A stretch of 64,000 nt of DNA from Acidobacteriota bacterium. GTDB lineage: Bacteria; Acidobacteriota; Thermoanaerobaculia; Gp7-AA8. Below the pieces are notes generated by a model. It worked only from the letters and a program-made list of their open reading frames with translations, searched no databases and was not told where the DNA came from. Positions 62,458 to 64,000 of the stretch are shown here, piece by piece; the stretch's first letter is position 1, and every line of letters begins with the position of its first letter. Both the position numbers and the translations under genes were made by a program. Location of the stretch: contig JAFATB010000023.1 of the NCBI GenBank assembly GCA_019244185.1, positions 434,001 to 498,000 of the forward strand, given 5' to 3'.

Positions 62458-62925
62458 TTACTCGAATTCGAAGCGCACGCGCAGCCGTGCATGGCCGAGA
62501 CACGCGCCGGCCACCGCACCGATCGTGTTCCAGATGACGTCGTTGATGTCCGCCACGCGCGAAGGGAGGAAGTATTGCCATCCTTCGATCGCGAGAGAAA
62601 GGGAAAAACCGATGAGAATCGTGAGGATGTACGTCTGCATCGTCGGCCTCTCCACGCTGTAGAGCAGGATGAACAGAAAGAAGCCGAACGGGAGAAACAG
62701 CAGGACGTTGGCGATGATCGGCACGACCAGCACGGCCAGGATGTGCGTCGAGATCGGCCGGGCTTCGACGCGATGGATGAGAAACCGCACGTCGTCGAAG
62801 GGAATCGGGTCGAGGTTCGCGTAGCTCTTGCCCGACATCCATACGGTCACCGTCGCGATGACCACGATCGTCGCGAGCAGCAGCAGGACGGTGACGGGAC
62901 GGCGGATGACGACTTGCGCGGGCAT
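62458..62925 (-). CDS. VanZ-like membrane protein
   Basis: 155 residues, ATG 62925. Four TM helices in the VanZ arrangement (VTVLLLLATIVVIATVTVW; VPIIANVLLFLPFGFFLFIL; TILIGFSLSLAIEGWQYFLPSRVADINDVIWNTIGAVAGACLG). The last stretch matches the EGxQxFxPxRxxDxxDxxxNTxGxxxG signature. VanZ relatives affect teicoplanin sensitivity; in most bacteria the function is unknown. Divergent from the HTH-TIR gene with a 42 bp gap. Confidence 0.9.
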   Translation of the reverse strand: MPAQVVIRRPVTVLLLLATIVVIATVTVWMSGKSYANLDPIPFDDVRFLIHRVEARPISTHILAVLVVPIIANVLLFLPFGFFLFILLYSVERPTMQTYILTILIGFSLSLAIEGWQYFLPSRVADINDVIWNTIGAVAGACLGHARLRVRFEFE

Positions 62926-62967
62926 AGAAGCCGGACGGAACTCGCCCGCTGTTTTACCATGCTCCTC

Positions 62968-63627
62968 ATGAACCTCGGCGAACGCGTGCGCATCCGCAGA
63001 GTGGACGCCGGCCTCACGCAGGCGCGCCTCGCGCGCATCGCCGGCGTGAGCCGCCGCCATCTCGCCGCGCTGGAGAAAGGCGCGAACGTTTCCCTCCTGG
63101 TGCTGAAGCGCGTCTCCGACGTCCTCGACGTTTCGCCCGCGACGTTCTTCGCGAGCGACGCGCCGCGCGCGGCGTTCACGCCGCGCTATGCGTCCGTATT
63201 TTTGAGCTACGGCGGTCCCGACGAGGCGGTCGCGCGACGCATCTACGAGGAGCTGACGTTCGCCGGCGTGCGTTGCTTCTTCTTTCCGGTGAGCGCGATT
63301 CCCGGCATCCGCCTCCACCGCACGATGTCCGAGGCCATTCGCCAGTTCGATCGCGTGGTGCTGCTTTGCTCGGAGGCGGGGCTGCAACGTCCGGGCGTCG
63401 CGAACGAGCTCGAACAGGTGCTCGCGCGCGAGGCCGAAGAAGGCGGCGCGGAGCTGATCATTCCGGTGGCGCTCGACGACGTGCTCTTCCCCGCCACCGC
63501 CGCGCGGCATCACGTGCTGGCGCAGATCCGCCAGCGCGTCATTGCCGACTTTCGCAATGCGCTGAGCGACGACGAGGCGTGGCGGCGCGGAATCGATCTG
63601 CTTCTCAAGTCGCTGCGGGAGCGGTGA
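62968..63627 (+). CDS. XRE-type HTH / TIR-domain fusion protein
   Basis: 219 residues from ATG 62968; ATG 62959 would add three. Residues 1-60 are an XRE helix-turn-helix (LGERVRIRRVDAGLTQARLARIAGVSRRHLAALEKG). Residues ~76-219 are a TIR domain: VFLSYGGPDEAVARRIYEEL, GVRCFFFP, and the αC region LLCSEAGLQRPGVANELEQ, where E147 aligns with the catalytic Glu of NAD-cleaving TIRs. No sensor or partner domain is attached. It could be a TIR effector silenced by its own HTH, or a regulator that uses TIR for assembly. Confidence 0.88.
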   Translation: MNLGERVRIRRVDAGLTQARLARIAGVSRRHLAALEKGANVSLLVLKRVSDVLDVSPATFFASDAPRAAFTPRYASVFLSYGGPDEAVARRIYEELTFAGVRCFFFPVSAIPGIRLHRTMSEAIRQFDRVVLLCSEAGLQRPGVANELEQVLAREAEEGGAELIIPVALDDVLFPATAARHHVLAQIRQRVIADFRNALSDDEAWRRGIDLLLKSLRER

Positions 63628-63654
63628 CGGCGTGCCCGAGGAAACCGCTGCGCG

Positions 63655-63931
63655 CTACCGCAGCGTGATGGCGTGGCAGACCGTGCACAGCATGGCCGTC
63701 CGAGTCTTGCCGGCGCGCACGAGCGTCCTTCGTTCGCCATGCGGCGGCGCGAACACCAGCCGGCGTACGGACTGCTTCCAGCTCACGAGCGCCCGCCAGC
63801 CGCTGCGCTGCACGCGCACGACGCCGAGGATCACCTCGGCCGCGCAGAGGGGCCTCGGCCCAGTTCGCCCGCAGCTCCGAGAAACCGGCGTTCAGTTCGC
63901 TGCCGCAGAACGGGCACGGCCGCGTCGCCAC
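63655..63931 (-). pseudogene. Zinc-ribbon gene interrupted by a one-base frameshift
   Basis: GTG 63931 opens with ATRPCPFCGSELNAGFSELRAN, a zinc ribbon knuckle. After about 28 codons the sense frame moves by one base near the G-run 63849-63852. The next frame gives CAAEVILGVVRVQRSGWRALVSW and ends TAMLCTVCHAITLR with a second CxxC and a TAG at 63655. Removing one base gives a 91-residue protein with paired CxxC knuckles. The start overlaps the stop of the upstream gene (TAGTG). Real decay or a sequence error. Confidence 0.6.
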
Positions 63932-63999
63932 TACGACTGCGGCACCTGCATGTTGTAGTAGAACGTCGCGGTCACGCGCTCGCTCGGCTTCGGGAACTC
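63931..63999 (-). CDS. C-terminal tail of a gene running off the right edge
   Basis: The last 22 codons of a minus-strand gene (EFPKPSERVTATFYYNMQVPQS) stop at TAG 63931-63933. The final strand resembles the end of TonB/TolA C-terminal domains, too short to name. The stop shares one base with the zinc-ribbon start, so the two were probably cotranslated. Confidence 0.5.
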   Translation of the reverse strand, partial: EFPKPSERVTATFYYNMQVPQS

Positions 64000-64000
64000 C

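Noticed and set aside
61024..62958. Plus-strand open frame running into the HTH-TIR gene
   Set aside because: The region upstream of 62959 is antisense to the HD-GYP and VanZ genes and gives Arg-rich nonsense; the true start is at 62959 or 62968.

Overview
The window is a high-GC bacterial chromosome segment, densely coded with short intergenic gaps and many 1-4 bp or longer gene overlaps. The gene set suggests a member of the Acidobacteriota or a close relative: an Oar-like TonB receptor with an N-terminal carboxypeptidase-regulatory domain, a giant BNR/sortilin-like exported protein, a DUF1800/DUF1501 pair, a PafA-like phosphatase, a Ser/Thr kinase fused to a TonB C-terminus, and a DUF3857-transglutaminase-TPR protein. 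This placement is inference from gene content; no rRNA or tRNA gene was found to anchor it. No prophage, insertion sequence, CRISPR array or integron was seen.

Layout. 1-7.1 kb: a thioester alpha-2-macroglobulin (5' end outside the window), penicillin-binding protein 1C and a small membrane protein. 7.2-13 kb: an ECF sigma factor with a membrane C-terminus, broken by a one-base shift; a VOC protein; a ClC channel with CBS domains; a flavin-dependent halogenase-like enzyme; a phospholipase D/cardiolipin synthase. 13-15.8 kb: an NHEJ cluster (a four-CxxC zinc protein and two Ku proteins, no LigD in view) and a class I glutamine amidotransferase. 15.9-23.9 kb: a thioredoxin-TPR protein, DsbD, a YhbY RNA-binding protein, a polysaccharide deacetylase, a membrane TPR protein, a GT2 glycosyltransferase, an HtrA-like protease and a hypothetical. 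23.9-27.2 kb: a secreted M64-like metalloprotease behind a hairpin-rich leader, two tandem-duplicated exported proteins and a broken SEC-C gene. 27.2-39.7 kb: hydroxyacyl-CoA dehydrogenase, the DUF3857 protein, a methyltransferase, a chalcone-isomerase-like protein, Dus, an unknown, RimO and two exported phosphatases.

39.7-50.6 kb: the Oar-like receptor, Rho with an unusual N-terminus, a pseudo-receiver/kinase/TonB fusion and a BtuFCD-like importer. Between rho and the kinase gene, and again at the start of the btuC-like gene, lie inverted arrays of heptamer repeats. 50.6-64 kb: DUF1800 and DUF1501 proteins, an MFS transporter, the BNR giant, two tandem LolA-like proteins, a sorbosone/PQQ-type dehydrogenase lipoprotein, a GAF/HD-GYP protein, a VanZ-like protein, an HTH-TIR fusion and, at the right edge, a frameshifted zinc-ribbon gene with the tail of another gene.

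Four apparent one-base indels (near 7533, 26930, 27071 and 63850) break otherwise clean reading frames. Three lie in short homopolymer runs, so assembly error and real decay must both be considered. The strongest candidates for undescribed biology are the pseudo-receiver/kinase/TonB fusion, the Rho with a lost primary RNA-binding site, the heptamer palindromes, the HTH-TIR protein and the halogenase-like flavoprotein.
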